From assembly GCA_009739215.1 (NCBI GenBank), contig VSJF01000003.1:930001-994000 (forward strand): 64,000 nt of DNA, given 5' to 3'. The DNA is from Floccularia luteovirens. Lineage: Eukaryota; Basidiomycota; Agaricomycetes; Agaricales; Squamanitaceae. Within the stretch, counting starts at the first letter, position 1; every line of letters begins with the position of its first letter. Below, in pieces: positions 12,738-25,200 of the stretch. Both the position numbers and the translations under genes were made by a program. The notes under the pieces were generated by a model that did not search any database, was not told the DNA's origin, and was given only the letters and a program-made list of their open reading frames with translations.

Positions 12738-13964
12738 TAGGGAAAGAAAGAAAGACAAAGGAAAGATAGGAAAGGGGACTGGGAATAGTATAAAAGGCGG
12801 TGGGCCAGTGGGGTCCTTATCGGTTGACAATGTGTATTACCTTATCCAGTGTTGCTCGGCTCGTCTTCACTTGACCACAACCGGATTTCATGGTTAGGAT
12901 GTCACTATCACACCCTCTGTATTGTTCTTCCAACTACTATACATCCAATACTTCCGACTCGCCAATCGTCCTCGAATCAGTTTGACTCTCTTCTTCGAAC
13001 ACATTCTGTTATATCTTGCTCTCCGACATCGGCCATCGGACTCTCACACCAATTCATTCTGCACTTGATCCTATCATTTTATCCCTTTAGCGTCTCAACA
13101 GACCTGGAGGCACCTCACAACCTCCCGGAACTACTGCGAGATAATCAGCCCTTCTATGTCTTGTGCACCCGATGCAGGCAATTACATTGCCCCGGAAGAA
13201 ACGAAGCAAACTAGATAGCATGAATATACATTGATCACAACCCCATTGAACTTATTCTGAGTTGGCTGTGCATTGATAAGAGCAACTGATAATATAAAAG
13301 AGGTCACGATACCAATGTGAGATTCTATTGCTACAGGTTTTTGTCCATATGCATACCGCATATCATATCATATCGATATCTGCTCAGGCGTCACCTCATT
13401 TTTAATACCTTGGACCTGTGTTTGGGCCGTTTTTCCCGACACACCATTTATAATGCAGGTATATGAGGGTATATGGTGGTACGTCAGTCAGGGACAACGC
13501 TCAGCGCCGCTAAAACAAGGCCTCATGCAAAAACTCACTGATGCCTCGAGGAAGACATGCGAACAGTAAGGTCCGAAAATCCCTGCAGAAACGGCTATAG
13601 CGCATAAATAACCTTATTCGTCATGATGCATGGTTTCTTCGTCTGTCCGGTGTGGAGGTCAATGTTCACATACTCTTGATTTTCGTTTTCTGGTTTACTG
13701 GTCTGGGATCATAGATCTTTCATAAACGAATGATAGGTCGCATGAGCTGATAAAACCAGTGATCATAGTCGTATGGACATCTGGAGATGTACATCTCTAA
13801 TCATTAATCAGATAGCATATAGGACCCACTGAATGCAAACTACTGCAATAACATTTTAGCGTACCATCATGGCCTGTGTGTGGGGTGTACTTTGGGTGTG
13901 CTTGGTGACACCATCAGTCACGTGCGACCACGTCCAGAACTCCTTTGGTCGGTGACTGTAGGTG
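12738..13964. other. Intergenic region, 1.2 kb, divergent promoters
   Basis: Lies between the divergent PQ-loop gene and LIN1. A 121-codon plus-strand frame (12849-13214) shows no recognisable domain, is rich in Ser/His/Leu and lacks family character; I do not call it a gene. The part 13330-13400 is AT-rich with short ATATC repeats. A CACGTG box lies just before LIN1. Nothing else is recognised. Confidence 0.6.
13919..13924. promoter_or_regulatory. CACGTG E-box upstream of LIN1
   Basis: Palindromic CACGTG 41 bp before the LIN1 ATG; a typical bHLH (Cbf1-type) site. Its function here is inferred. Confidence 0.4.
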
Positions 13965-15218
13965 ATGACACCAAAACAAGCAGGCATGAAACGTTCAGCA
14001 GCTCAAACAGCTGAACCATCAACAAGTAAAACAAAGAAGACGCGCTTCGTAGACCCCTCAGAAGATCCAATCAATTTCGCAGAGCAGGTGGACTCTGCGC
14101 TTGAGAATCCTTCACGCAAAGGAAAAATCAAGAACGAAGGTTATGAATCCGACTCCTCAGATGACGGTGAAGGCGTAGTACGCAGTCGGAAGAAGGCGGG
14201 AAACAAAGATGCAGCGGATGACGAAGATGATGATATGTTTGCTATGGCTGAGAAGGAGGATAACGAAAACGCGGAAACCGGTTCCAAAAAGAAGAAGGAA
14301 CAGTATATGCGTCTAGGGGATATCGAAGGGCAGGAATTTGGTGCGGGCAGCTCAGGTGAAGATGACGAAGATGATGAACCAGAAGACGAAGATGATGCCG
14401 AGCGTCGAGCTAAGTCCGGTATGGGCTTCGAGCTGTCCTCATTCAACATGAGGGAAGAAATGGAGGAGGGAAAGTTCACAGAAGACGGCACTTATGTACG
14501 TGCATTCGACCCGCATGGACAACATGATCGTTGGATGGAGGGCCTAGACGAACGTGAAATAAAACTTGCCCGCCGACGTAAACGTGAACAAGAACGGCGG
14601 CAACGCGAACGTGTAGAGGCAGAAGAAAGAGAACTCAAAGAAAGTGGTGGAAAGAGTACGATGGAGAAAGAACTACTCGGAATGTTGAAAAAGGGCGAAA
14701 CCGTTTTAGAGGCGTTGCAACGCTTTGGTTCTTTGGCAAAGAAGAATCAGGGGAAAGGAAAAAGGTAGGATTTGTTTACTTTCTATTCAAGTAAGCCCAA
14801 ACTCATTCATGCGCTTTTTAGCGATGCAGAATCCAAAACAGCTGTTGGGAATGGCATGGCCATAGACAAATCGCATAACACCATCTCAGATATCGAAAAA
14901 GTTACCCATCTAGCCTCTAGTCTTATGTCACTTGGGGACACAGACATTTATTCAAAAACATACGAGGAGCTCGTCCGATCAGTCAGATCTTCCGGTGTTG
15001 TCGACCAAACTTGGGAACCTCCATCTGCAGATGTCAAGTATGAGTACAAATGGGATATGCCTGGTACTGCGGATAGTGCGGAAGGGACGTTTGGTCCATT
15101 TAGTGAAGATGAGATGGCAGCCTGGTTCAAGGCCTTATACTTTGGTCCATCTGGAGAAAAAGTCAAAGTACGGCAAGTGGGCGGGGAGTGGGGAGACTGG
15201 GACGATGTATTGCAATGA
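13965..15218 (+). CDS. LIN1: LIN1/CD2BP2-like GYF-domain U5 snRNP-associated protein
   Basis: Homologue of yeast Lin1 and human CD2BP2, which associates with the U5 snRNP during tri-snRNP assembly. The preferred ATG is 13965 (MTPKQAGMKRSA); a GTG directly before it is not needed. The N-terminal half is highly charged with acidic runs and contains KTRFVDPSEDPINFAEQVD and FNMREEMEEGKFTEDGTYV, both family landmarks. A 57-nt intron (14765-14821) joins exactly in frame (GKGKS-DAESK). The C-terminal GYF domain begins near 15037 (KYEYKWDMPGTADSAEGTFG) and keeps the Tyr/Trp core plus FGPFSEDEMAAWFKALYFG. The stop is TGA at 15216-15218. Confidence 0.93.
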
Positions 15219-15366
15219 TTCATTAATTGAACTGTCTAATATCTTTTATTTATTTTGATGGATCGCTATGGTTGTAATGCATATTTCATCTATGTATGTA
15301 TGTATGTTTGAATACAAAATGTCCGAAGATAAATACAGTGCTATTAGTGCCTTCCCATTGAACCTA

Positions 15367-18300
15367 TTAATGACTGATATATTGAAAGACATACGAGACC
15401 TCCGGAAAGTTAACCTCTGCCCGCAATAAGTCGTCATGATTATTTTTAAGCTCTTCATTAGTAAAATGATTCCATCTACCCGCATGTATTAGCAACGCAC
15501 AACCGATTGTCAGGGTAGAGCAAACTTACGTGCTAGCATCGCCATACAATAAAGCTGGCGATTTAATCATTTGCTTTCCATTTTTACACCTCTTACATTT
15601 ATACGTTTCATGCGTTTCGCATAATGTATCTTCATTGAACTTGAACAGTTGGCGAAGACTTTCCAACGAAAAATGTCGCTCTGCATCCTCTTTCTCATCT
15701 ACTACAGCAGATGAAAGGGCTTGTTTGTTTGCTTGTCGTTGGAAAATCTTCTCTTCGATAGTTCCAGTCGAGATAAAACGATAGACAAAACCTAAGCACT
15801 TGTCGGTAAGAATATCCATAAGGAAAAAATTACAACATACACTCTTTCTTTTGGCCATCTCTCCAGACACGAGCAAGTGCTTGTTGGTCAGCTGCAGGGT
15901 TCCAATCTGCGAACTGTCAGTCATTTCGCCCAGTAGTGAAAATAAATATACAGCTTACCAGGGTCAAATAAAATTAAACGATTAGCACCAATTAAGTTGA
16001 TACCACACCCTCCTGCTTTACTGCTCAGCAAGAAAATAAATTCCTTTCCATTTGGATCATTAAATTGATCCACCAGTTTCTGGCGTTTGTTGATAGTCAT
16101 TGTACCATCAAGCCTGAAGAATCCATATCTACAAACAATTAAACACGTCAATGTCGGATATAGCATTTGCAAACGCACTTTTTGCTCCGACACAATTTCT
16201 CGAACAAATCAAGGGTTTGTGTATAATTACTAATCAAAACAATCTTATCGTTCGTCGTTGTATGGATCTGATGCAAAAACCTGTAAAATACAAACTTCAG
16301 TTCAATTATCACTTATATTTGTTTTCAGATGACTACCTCTCAAGGACCAGGAACTTTCCACCCCAGTCGCAGCGTACAGTTTGATTCCTATTTCTTTCTC
16401 TGGAGTTTCCTCCAGCTCCATTGAAGTTCGGGGGAATCAGATCATCACAGCCTTGGAGGTCTTGGGGTAAATTCAATAGCTCTGGATGATTGCAAAGTTT
16501 CTTCAGAATATTAATGGCTTTTAGAGGTTGGGATTCTGCCCCTCTTAGCAGAGCCTTGATTTCTGGTGAGACTATAAATAGCCGATATAATGCAAGTTGG
16601 AAATCGGATAGACGGCAGAATACAACGTGTTCGTATTTAATTGGTACTAGATACGCGATTAGTTCATAAAGGGTTGGATGTAAAGATCGTAACTTACAGT
16701 ATTTGGAAAGAAGATCGTTAGTTCGGCGAATGATAAATTTGGCGACAAGATTTCCCAGCTCCTTGGATTTCTTTTCACTCTCGGCTTTGACGCCGTCACT
16801 AGCTGAAGAGTCCCTTCCACGAACGATAACATTTTCAAAGTTCTTGCGAAAGTCGTTCTTCGACCCTAAGAAATCGGGATTGGCAAAGTTTAACAGCGAG
16901 AAATATTCTGAAAGGTCGTTCTGCGAGATGATGCTTGAGAATAGGTAGAACTAATTTGAATACCATGACGTCTTTACCTGAATCGGAGTACCTGTTAGGA
17001 TGACGCGTCTACTGACATTTAATGCAGTTATTGCTTCAAAAGTTTGCGATTCTGAACAATACGTCATGAATATGCTTTGTATTGACAGTGGAAACGACCA
17101 TACGAGAGTTCTTCAGCCGATGCCCTTCATCGCAAAGAAGAAGCCCAATGGGACAATTTGCAAGATATACGCAAAGTGAACGCAGCGTTTCATAGGATGC
17201 GATCAATACTATATACATATAGGTCAACTCATCAGAACATAAGTGACAAGAGAATATTTACCTGGTTGTGCAACACTTCTTCCTCTGGCTGCAACCCATT
17301 GGGCCACCTTTGGTATCATATCGGCCTTACTTATCTTTCCGTCAATAGCCAATGGTGTCACAGCACCTTCTCCCAACCATTTAACTAGAGATAGTTCATT
17401 TGAGCACAATATCACATAGTGATTGAGGCAATATATACCGAGTTCGTTTGCCCAATTCTTAACTAAACTTGCCGGGCAGGCAATAACACACTTTTCTATA
17501 GTGGACTTTCCTGGATGAGGCGATTGTTTCAGCAATGTCCATAAGAGAGCTATGCACTGAAGAGTTTTCCCAAGTCCCATCTCGTCGGCCATGATACACC
17601 CATACTGATTACACACAACCTTTCCGGTGACACATCTGTACATAAACTAGTTGCCAAGTCAGTAATATATCCGGACAGCAAAGAAAAATGAATTTACTTT
17701 CACTCCCTCAACCTGATGCGGACGTAACACCTTTGAGAGTCTTGGGTCTATGACCACCGCGACCTTGTCCACTTTGGCCTTCTTAACATTTTCCCCCAGC
17801 ATCGCCTTCAAGCTCTTGTGAGGATTGAATAAGCCTGCCATATTCTCTTTTGCAGCCTTCGCAGCTCTTTCTTTGGCCTCTTCCTCTTCCCTTTCCTTCC
17901 TTTCTTCGTCTGTTTCCTGGTCATCGATGGTTGGGTCATATAAGACAATCGCATGATCCTCCATTGGATTGTGTAATGGCCGTGGTAATACCTTGGCAGG
18001 TGGTCGAACACCAAGAGACAAATTGGTTGGAACGAAGGTTACCAGTTTCCCCTCCTTGTTTGTCATAGATGGCATTGAAAACCGGCGCGTACCAATCTGC
18101 TGGAAAGGTTTTGGTTTATAGACGGGAAATTTGTGGATTGCGGCTAGGAGCTCCTCCTCGTTGTGATATAAGTCGAAATCGGTTTTTTTCTTCTTTTTGC
18201 GTGGATCATCATCTCCTGAACTATCGCCGTCTCCCTGTTGACCATGATAGGAAACACGTTTTCGTTTCCTTTGCGGCTGCACACGCTCAATGACTCCTGC

Positions 18301-18396
18301 AAGCTTTGGCGCTTTGAATGGTTTGTTAATACGAGTATTTTCTTGCAGTCTATTGACGACACACCCATCAGGTGTTGTTGGTAAACGCCGAAGCAT
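15367..18396 (-). CDS. RAD54: DNA repair translocase RAD54
   Basis: A Swi2/Snf2-family dsDNA translocase that drives Rad51 strand exchange in homologous recombination. The start is the ATG at 18396 ([12 protein letters not shown]). The N-terminal region has the basic [14 protein letters not shown] stretch, then [21 protein letters not shown] and [11 protein letters not shown]. The helicase core is complete: motif [21 protein letters not shown], motif [13 protein letters not shown] (DEGH in place of DEAH), then [20 protein letters not shown] and the [16 protein letters not shown] motif. The C-terminus has a Cys cluster ([15 protein letters not shown]), then [20 protein letters not shown], and stops at 15367, all diagnostic of Rad54 proper rather than Rdh54. 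About nine short introns are needed. It heads a run of minus-strand genome-maintenance genes. Confidence 0.95.
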
Positions 18397-18641
18397 AGCT
18401 TAATTGTAAAAATTCGGAAGTAGGAAAGATACAAAATCGATATTATTCGACTCATCATCGGGAATAAACACCGGCAAATAACGCGATACCTGCAATGGGT
18501 CATGTGATCGTGAATGTCCTCTTCAACTTGCACTAATTTATGTCTAATAGACAGAAAAGCTGGAGCAATCGTCAAAATTATATATACTAAAATTCACATT
18601 ATCTGTTAGCTACCAGTAGTCGACGAATAACAAAGTTGTTG

Positions 18642-21146
18642 TTATGAACTTGTTATATATTGCATCCAACGTGTACTATCAGCTTTTTCAACTGCGTCAG
18701 CATAAGCAGAGAAGTTCTCAATAGTGACTCGAGATACGAGTATGCTGTGAGGTACTTCAAATAATGCAGCAGGAATATTGAGTCTCTGAGAAATAAGTGC
18801 ATTATCGGAAGAGCAGAATGCCAGCAAGTCAACACCTGCCATACCAACGTACTGTGAAGGTAGAGCATTAAGTTATGATTGGTGAAGGTTACCACACGAC
18901 TTACGAGATCTCCAGATTCTAGACGGGAGCAGAATCTTTCATAGTGCTTCCTATCATCCTCGGTTGCCTTCTCGTCAATTGTAATCCTTGCAGACGGTCC
19001 GGTAGCCCGAAGTGTACCGAGAAGAAACAAGGCTGAAGCTGGATCATAGAATTGTCCAGGAGGCCCTTTCTTCTCTGCGAAGCAATCGAGTGATGGCCCT
19101 CCTGATCTCGGCGAATTTGTAAGGTATACAGGAAGAGACACGGAAGAATCGAGGTTCAAGAAGAATGGAGCAGAGTGCCTTCTAGAATTATCAGAAAATA
19201 GTTTGCTAAGTTCCAGTTAGTAAACTTACGATTCTCGCTCAGTATGTGTAGCAGATTCTTCGGAGGTCGGTCCAGAACTCCTAGTACTTTTCAATTTCGT
19301 CAGATGAAAGAGAATTAGACAGATACTAACAAAGGACCAAAGATAGTAGAGCTTTTCCAGACTATGTTCCCGCCTGACGACTGTTTAGATTCCGAAGGAA
19401 AAAGTTTGTCTCTTGCAATAGCAAGGCTAAAAAGAATGAATTGAAAGTCGGTACTATGAAAATTATCACACACCTATCCGGTACTTTCAAAGCAGATTCC
19501 TCAGAAATAGATCCGAACAATAATTCTGACTGCACATTATTCGTAGATTGTTCCTTGTTTCCCTTTTCATCTTCAAAATCAGATAATGCTTCGGCTTCTT
19601 CGGTATCAAGACCAGCTACTCGTAACAATTGCTCCGCAGTTGGAAGGCTCGGCTTTCGCATGTTGTTTTCATTGTTATCGATTCGACTCTCATCCAAGTT
19701 TTGTTTGGGTATTTCTGGTGCCGGTATAGGTCTCGGTTCCTCAGGTTTCGCGTAATTCCCTTTAATCGTCTTCAAAGCTCCTTTTTCGAAAGTCAGGAGT
19801 GAACTTTTGCTTTTCTTTGTAACTATGCCACCAGATGAACGTCCAGGACCAGGTCTAACCCGAGGTGTTGTGGCGGAAGACTTCGAAGAAGACGGTCCAG
19901 TTTCGTTTTGTATAGTACGATCTACCACTGCTCGTGTTTTGGCAGATAAAGCGCCTCCAAGTCCAGCAAGATTAGGGTGATCTATTGTTTTGACTAGAGG
20001 TTTTGAAGCACGGGCATGATGAAATGGTACCCCCTCTATCCTTTGTTGGACAAAATGAGGATCAATGATTTTATGTTCTCGTTTTTTGGGCTCTTGCACC
20101 CTCATCTCAGGTTGCATAGATTGTACAACTTGTACTGCGCTCTGTTGTGTTGGAGTCGTCTTGATTATTTCAATGTCAGCTGTGTCACCAGAGTTCGGCA
20201 GATGGTCGTCATCTCCAAAGTCCGGCTGTACAGCTGCCAGAACCTCATCATCAGAATCTGGGATAATTTCAGGAGAAAGAGTCCTTTTTTTATTGCTTTG
20301 CGAAGGCATAGGAAGAATAACGTCAGGATCTGAAGTAGGGCTCCCCACCACTTTAAACGATTTCTTTCTGGAGCGTGGTAGCGTAGCAGGTCTTTCCTGT
20401 GTGATAACAACTTCCTCGGACATACTGCGCTTTTGACGTTTTGACGGTCGTTTTTCGTCCTCAATTTCGCTCACGGAATGACGTTGTCTCTTTCCAGGAG
20501 TAGCTGCTTTAGGGACATAGTCAATATCCACTTGATGGGGTGACTTTTGTTGCTTCTGTTTCTTGGGGCTCACTGAGGCTGAGGTTTTATTGCGTTTGGC
20601 CCCTGAAACACATTTTTATCTTTGGCCTCGTCAGAGAATAATGAAGCTTACGCGGTGGCCCCATTGGTAAGAATTCCTCCCCAGCGGTGAAAAGGTTCAA
20701 ATCGCGATAATCCCTGCCATTCGTGTTCGCCCTTTCCCAGAATCGTTCAATGATATCTTCAGATCCTTCAAACGACTCGACTGGCTCCCAACTTGCAGAA
20801 CGCAAAGCATTGATAATTTAGTTACTTCTTGAAATGAGTGGACTCACGTATCATCCTCAGCACTATACCCCTTCCACTACACAGGGGAGCTGAAATCAGA
20901 GTTTTGTCCAGCTTTTGACGTTCATCATCCTTACCCGTACGCAATATTTCTGTACAAAGAGTTAGAATTTTGACAAATTGTATGCAAAATAAAGCTAACA
21001 GACCCATATCAACACTTGTTTTTTTCCCTTTTTTTTCTCAACACGCGCCGTGATTATTGATTCTGTGCACAGAGGAAGTATGACATTCGGATGTGAATTA
21101 AGTAATTGGACTGACCAACTTCATATACATCTTCAGAATCTGACAT
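18642..21146 (-). CDS. Chromodomain protein with unidentified C-terminal domain
   Basis: Probable reader of methylated histone H3. Four small N-terminal exons join cleanly from the ATG at 21146. They give MSDSEDVYEVESIITARVEK, then QVLIWWKGYSAEDDTWEPVE and FEGSEDIIERFWERAN, a complete chromodomain with the aromatic cage positions (Tyr/Trp/Trp). A basic linker, rich in KKQK and SKRQKR patches and with acidic SDSDDE stretches, fills about 400 residues (19362-20573). The C-terminal part (18642-19160) is a folded-looking segment of about 160 residues with PVYLTNSPRSGGPSLDCFAE and LALFCSS-like hydrophobic strands; I do not recognise it. It is not a chromoshadow domain by eye, so HP1 identity is not supported. 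CACGTG lies 114 bp upstream. Confidence 0.8.
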
Positions 21147-21570
21147 GTTCTAAAAGGATGTTATGATTGCAGCTTGTCGTGCAGAGTCGATGAGCTTAAA
21201 AGCAGCTGACGATAAACATGAGAAGATCGGAATTCTGAATTCCTTGACCCAATTGTGGGCACGTGCTGAATAGGGCTGATGATGTTACGTAATAGCACAA
21301 TTGCACCTGTGAACGGCTCGTGCTCAGTCGAAGATCTAACGATTTATAATTGTTCAAAGACATTTACTGACACCACTACTACCATAGTATCTCGCCATAA
21401 CTTTATAGCAGTAGTCATGCAAACATCAGTTCACTTCAGAAGATCATTTCTTGAGGAGCCGGTAACTCCACTAAAATGATGCTCCAGCTTTTTGCTTGTA
21501 TTTGAGACATACCCAATGTTTTAAAAACCCCTCCATTTCAACACTTTACTCCTTACTGCCATCTCCAACA
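21147..21570. promoter_or_regulatory. Divergent promoter region with CACGTG at 21260
   Basis: 424 bp between the divergent chromodomain and BRI3-like genes. It holds one CACGTG (21260-21265), 114 bp from the chromodomain ATG and 306 bp from the other. A small hypothetical frame at 21279-21479 shows no features of a gene. Confidence 0.45.
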
Positions 21571-22081
21571 ATGAACACTACCGACGAAAAAACGTTGCAG
21601 CCTCCCTCCGGCGCTGCCGAGCAGCGTCCGCCAGCCACATATCCACAACCAAGTTACCCTACAACTCCTCCGGCCCAGTCTTATGCACCACCTGGGCCGA
21701 CCCAGCAACTACCCCCTTACACCACTGCTGCTGCGCAAAGAGACGAACAATACCGTTCAGAGTGTAAATATCTCTGCTACCTGTCAGATCAGCATTTAAA
21801 TTGACACTCTAATCAAGTATACGCAATGTGTGCCAATGGGCACCACCAGAAAACAACGAAATTTGGTATCTGTGGCATTATTACAGCTGTCGTAAGTCCC
21901 TGCATAGTTTCACTGTTCACTGTACTAAAAATCACAATATAAGGTATGTTTCCCAATCGGGCTTATCTGCCTTTGGTAAATTTCCTTTTATTCATCATGT
22001 CAAACACCAGTCTAATCACGTTTCTTCAGTCTCGACAGTGAGAAAACTTGCTCGAGGTGCGGTATTCGCCTGGAGAATTGA
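21571..22081 (+). CDS. Small BRI3-like membrane protein
   Basis: A short Pro/Tyr/Gln-rich protein of the brain protein I3 (BRI3)-like family found in fungi; its role is unknown, probably in vesicle or vacuolar membranes. The first exon starts at the ATG at 21571 and encodes a flexible PPxY-rich head (YPQPSYPTTPPAQSYAPP). After introns come MCANGHHQKTTKFGICGIIT, then CFPIGLICL as a hydrophobic segment, and finally LDSEKTCSRCGIRLEN ending at 22081. The pattern of a Cys before and CxxC after one hydrophobic hairpin matches the family. Four exons of 40-200 nt join in frame. Sandwiched between two minus-strand chromatin genes, it is the only plus-strand gene between LIN1 and 27 kb. Confidence 0.7.
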
Positions 22082-22262
22082 GTAGTGGTATAATGTACTT
22101 GATATTGTACACGTTTAAACTCTGTACTAATAATCAACCTGAGTGTTTAATTTGAAATAGTGTTGGGGTATTTTAGGAGAGTAGTAAAAGACATTATGAA
22201 ACAGAAAGGATACGCAAAAGCAAGACAGCAAGATGAAATCATGACAATACATAAATATAGTT

Positions 22263-25200
22263 TCACATCTCCTGCGAGTGGACTTGGTCCCACTCAGGAA
22301 GAGGTAGATATCGAGAAGCAATCAAACAGTCCTTCACCCAAGACCAAAGTACTGTATTTCCTCCGGCTAGTTCAGTACTGTACTGAAAAGCTTCACGAAT
22401 GACGACATAGTCGTAGCTTTCGATGTTTTCGGAAGCATATTTGATCTCGGTAACGGCCTCCACACGCTCCGCTCCCATTGCTAGAATGATCCGTGTGACT
22501 GCATTGATGGCTTCTTGCGACTTTTCATCGAAGCCGCTCAGCTTCGTTATAGCAATTAGGCCAGTCCACCTGCATAAAAAAGTAAGAATACTCACTCGTT
22601 TACCTTTGGGCTGAGGAACCATTTCTTGACCGACACATAAAATTGACTTGTCTTCAAACAACTTGCAGGCTACAGGGTTCGACATGATGTCTGTCAATTG
22701 ATGTATGCTGTTGCCCCAATCGATATCAACTTGTTGCGAAGGGCGTGCACCAAGAGCTTCAGAGTATCCCTGTGGGAGCATATATCCCTGCCAATCTTTC
22801 TCGACACCCTAACAATGAACATGTAAGAATGTTGGCCAGGCCCAACAACAAATCTGACTTACCTCATTCACGGAATCATGTAACCAAGACGTAGATAAAC
22901 AAGGAATACCCAAAGCAAGCGCAATCAAGAATTTAGGTTTCTGATTTGCATCATCTGCCAACAGGAACAGACGTTCAACGCCATCTTTTCCAATCCATTG
23001 CGCATCACTCTTTTTGATTACCCATCGATTACCTAAGAGCGAATGCTTGCCGTCCATACGGATGATGCTCGTCAAATCGTCGATAACTAAGCCACCGCTG
23101 CTCCTAACCGCATGCATAAGAGTTTCCTTGTCTTTACCCCAACTTTCTGCTCCTGCGTTAAGCGTGACGATAAGGGCCGTTTTAGTCAGGATCTTCTTCC
23201 TATTACTTTTATTTGATTGCGCGCTGTACAAAGAGGATTTCGATGGTGTCGGACTTAGTTTTATTTTCGCTGGCCGTATCATGGTCACGATATCATCAGG
23301 AGTCAATAGACGGTCCTTCCATGCATGCAGAATTGTCTTATTAGCGATGCGCACGTCGGCTAGGTTTACCTTCTGCACTTTGTTGTCTACACGGACATGG
23401 ACTTCGTCCTCGTCAACGTTAACGACTTTCGAGCTGCGCGAATTGTTTGCAGTGAGCACATCATCACCCACTCGTACTTCGCAAAGGCGAATTTGTTCAA
23501 GGGTGACTGTTGCATCTGTACCGTCATCGAATTTGATCAAATAACGGCCGCTTTCCTGATGTGAGTGTACCACCCCCGAGTAATAGTGTCCATCTTGCTT
23601 CCATAAGGCGAAAACGCGGGTGGGATCCGTATTTATGTTTCTGCTTGCGTTGGAGGATAGACCCGACTTCAAACGCTTTACTTGTCTTGTTACGGGGGTT
23701 GCAATTTGTCCCTTGGTGAATTTAGAGTGTCTGGTAGTGGTAGCCCGCATTTGCCGTGGTTCACGTTTGCGTTTGCGTGACGATGGTGGGTTAAGGTCTA
23801 CCTCCATATATTCTTCATCAAGGTCATCGGCTGACTCTGTTCCGTCGTCATCTCCATCCAACATATCCTGAATCCGGGATTTTTTTTGTTTTTCATAAAG
23901 CTCGCTCTCATCTTCAACATCTGTCCCCGCGCCTGCGTCAGTCTTGCGACGTTCCTGCGTCGACGGCTTCTTGACAATTTTAGGAGTAGACTTGCTATTA
24001 ATCCTTTTGTCCTTGCTTGACGTTGCCGAACTGCTATTGACCGTACGTCCAATACGGGTGTTGGCCAGGTCCTGCTCCGGAACAGATGACGGTACTTCCC
24101 CAGTGTCCCAGGACCGGTTGCCCAAGGCAGGTTTTTTGAACTTGTTTGTTGTTACTTCAGCAACCTTTCGTTGAGCAGGAACATTCGTTTTGACACTCTC
24201 CTTTTCGGTAGTTCGGCCTTTAGGGATAACATTGCTGAATTTAGTCCGGGTTCCCTAATAAATCATAAATCAGCACTTAAGTTAGGTGGAGATTGATAAA
24301 TTACCTTTGCAGGCCATATTGCTGGTGTCTTCAATTTTGGTTCCGATTTCTTCTTGCCTTTCTTCGCAGCCCGTGTAGCAAGTGGGATGTCATCTTCATC
24401 TTCATCTGCATCTTCTATCTCCTCCTCGACTTGGGCAGGTGCCTCCTTTTTTCCTTCATCTACCACACATGCTTCGTCAAGCCTCGAATCTTCGATAGAT
24501 TCGTTTACAGTAGCAAGGTGCGTTTGTGCGGTTACCTTCAGAAGGCCTTTCTTCCGAGCTAATTTCTGAGGAGAGGTGAAGGACGTCGTAGCATGACTTT
24601 GATGTGGTTCTACCGAAATTTCACAGGCCGGTTCTGAGTCCGGAACTATTTCCATCCCATCGTTGATTTCCATAGACCGACCGGGGGAGGTGGTTTGCAT
24701 CTGTATGCTGTTGCGACTTGATATAAGAATAGGGATACCCTGGATGGGCTCGGGGCCATCGAAATGCTTTGGAGAAGGCTGATCGTTCGAAGGCTGTGTC
24801 TCTTGCCATTCGCTGGTGGTGCTCCTCGGGTTGAAGGGAATAGCATGTCCAGATGTGCTCATGTGGCCCTCCAAAGAAGGTTGAGTTGCCACCCACCGAG
24901 ATGCTGTAGTACGCGAGGTATTTGTTTCCTCTGTCCTATTATTAGGACCCTCTGCCATGCCTTGGTCTTGATACTTAAGATATTTCCAGTGCTTTTTGGG
25001 GTCCACAAGGCTCAGTATTGTCCGTGGAGCTGTTGATGTTGTTGCAACTGATGTTATTGTAGCATTAGTGGGACGTAGCATGTCGTCGGTGCCTCCAGCT
25101 CTCCAATTCGTTGTAGGCCCCGCCCCGGTATTCGATAGTTCCGTGTCGTCCTGTTGGGTAGAGGGTTGCGTCGGCTGTAACTCTAGTTTAAGGATATTGG

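Noticed and set aside
12849..13214. 121-codon plus-strand frame in the large intergenic gap
   Set aside because: Composition is Ser/His/Leu-rich without domain, no splice partner, no family resemblance; likely chance.
14141..14491. Poly-Ser minus-strand frame inside LIN1
   Set aside because: Reverse reading of acidic codons of LIN1.
18642..21146. HP1 identity for the chromodomain protein
   Set aside because: No chromoshadow domain seen and the linker is far too long for HP1.
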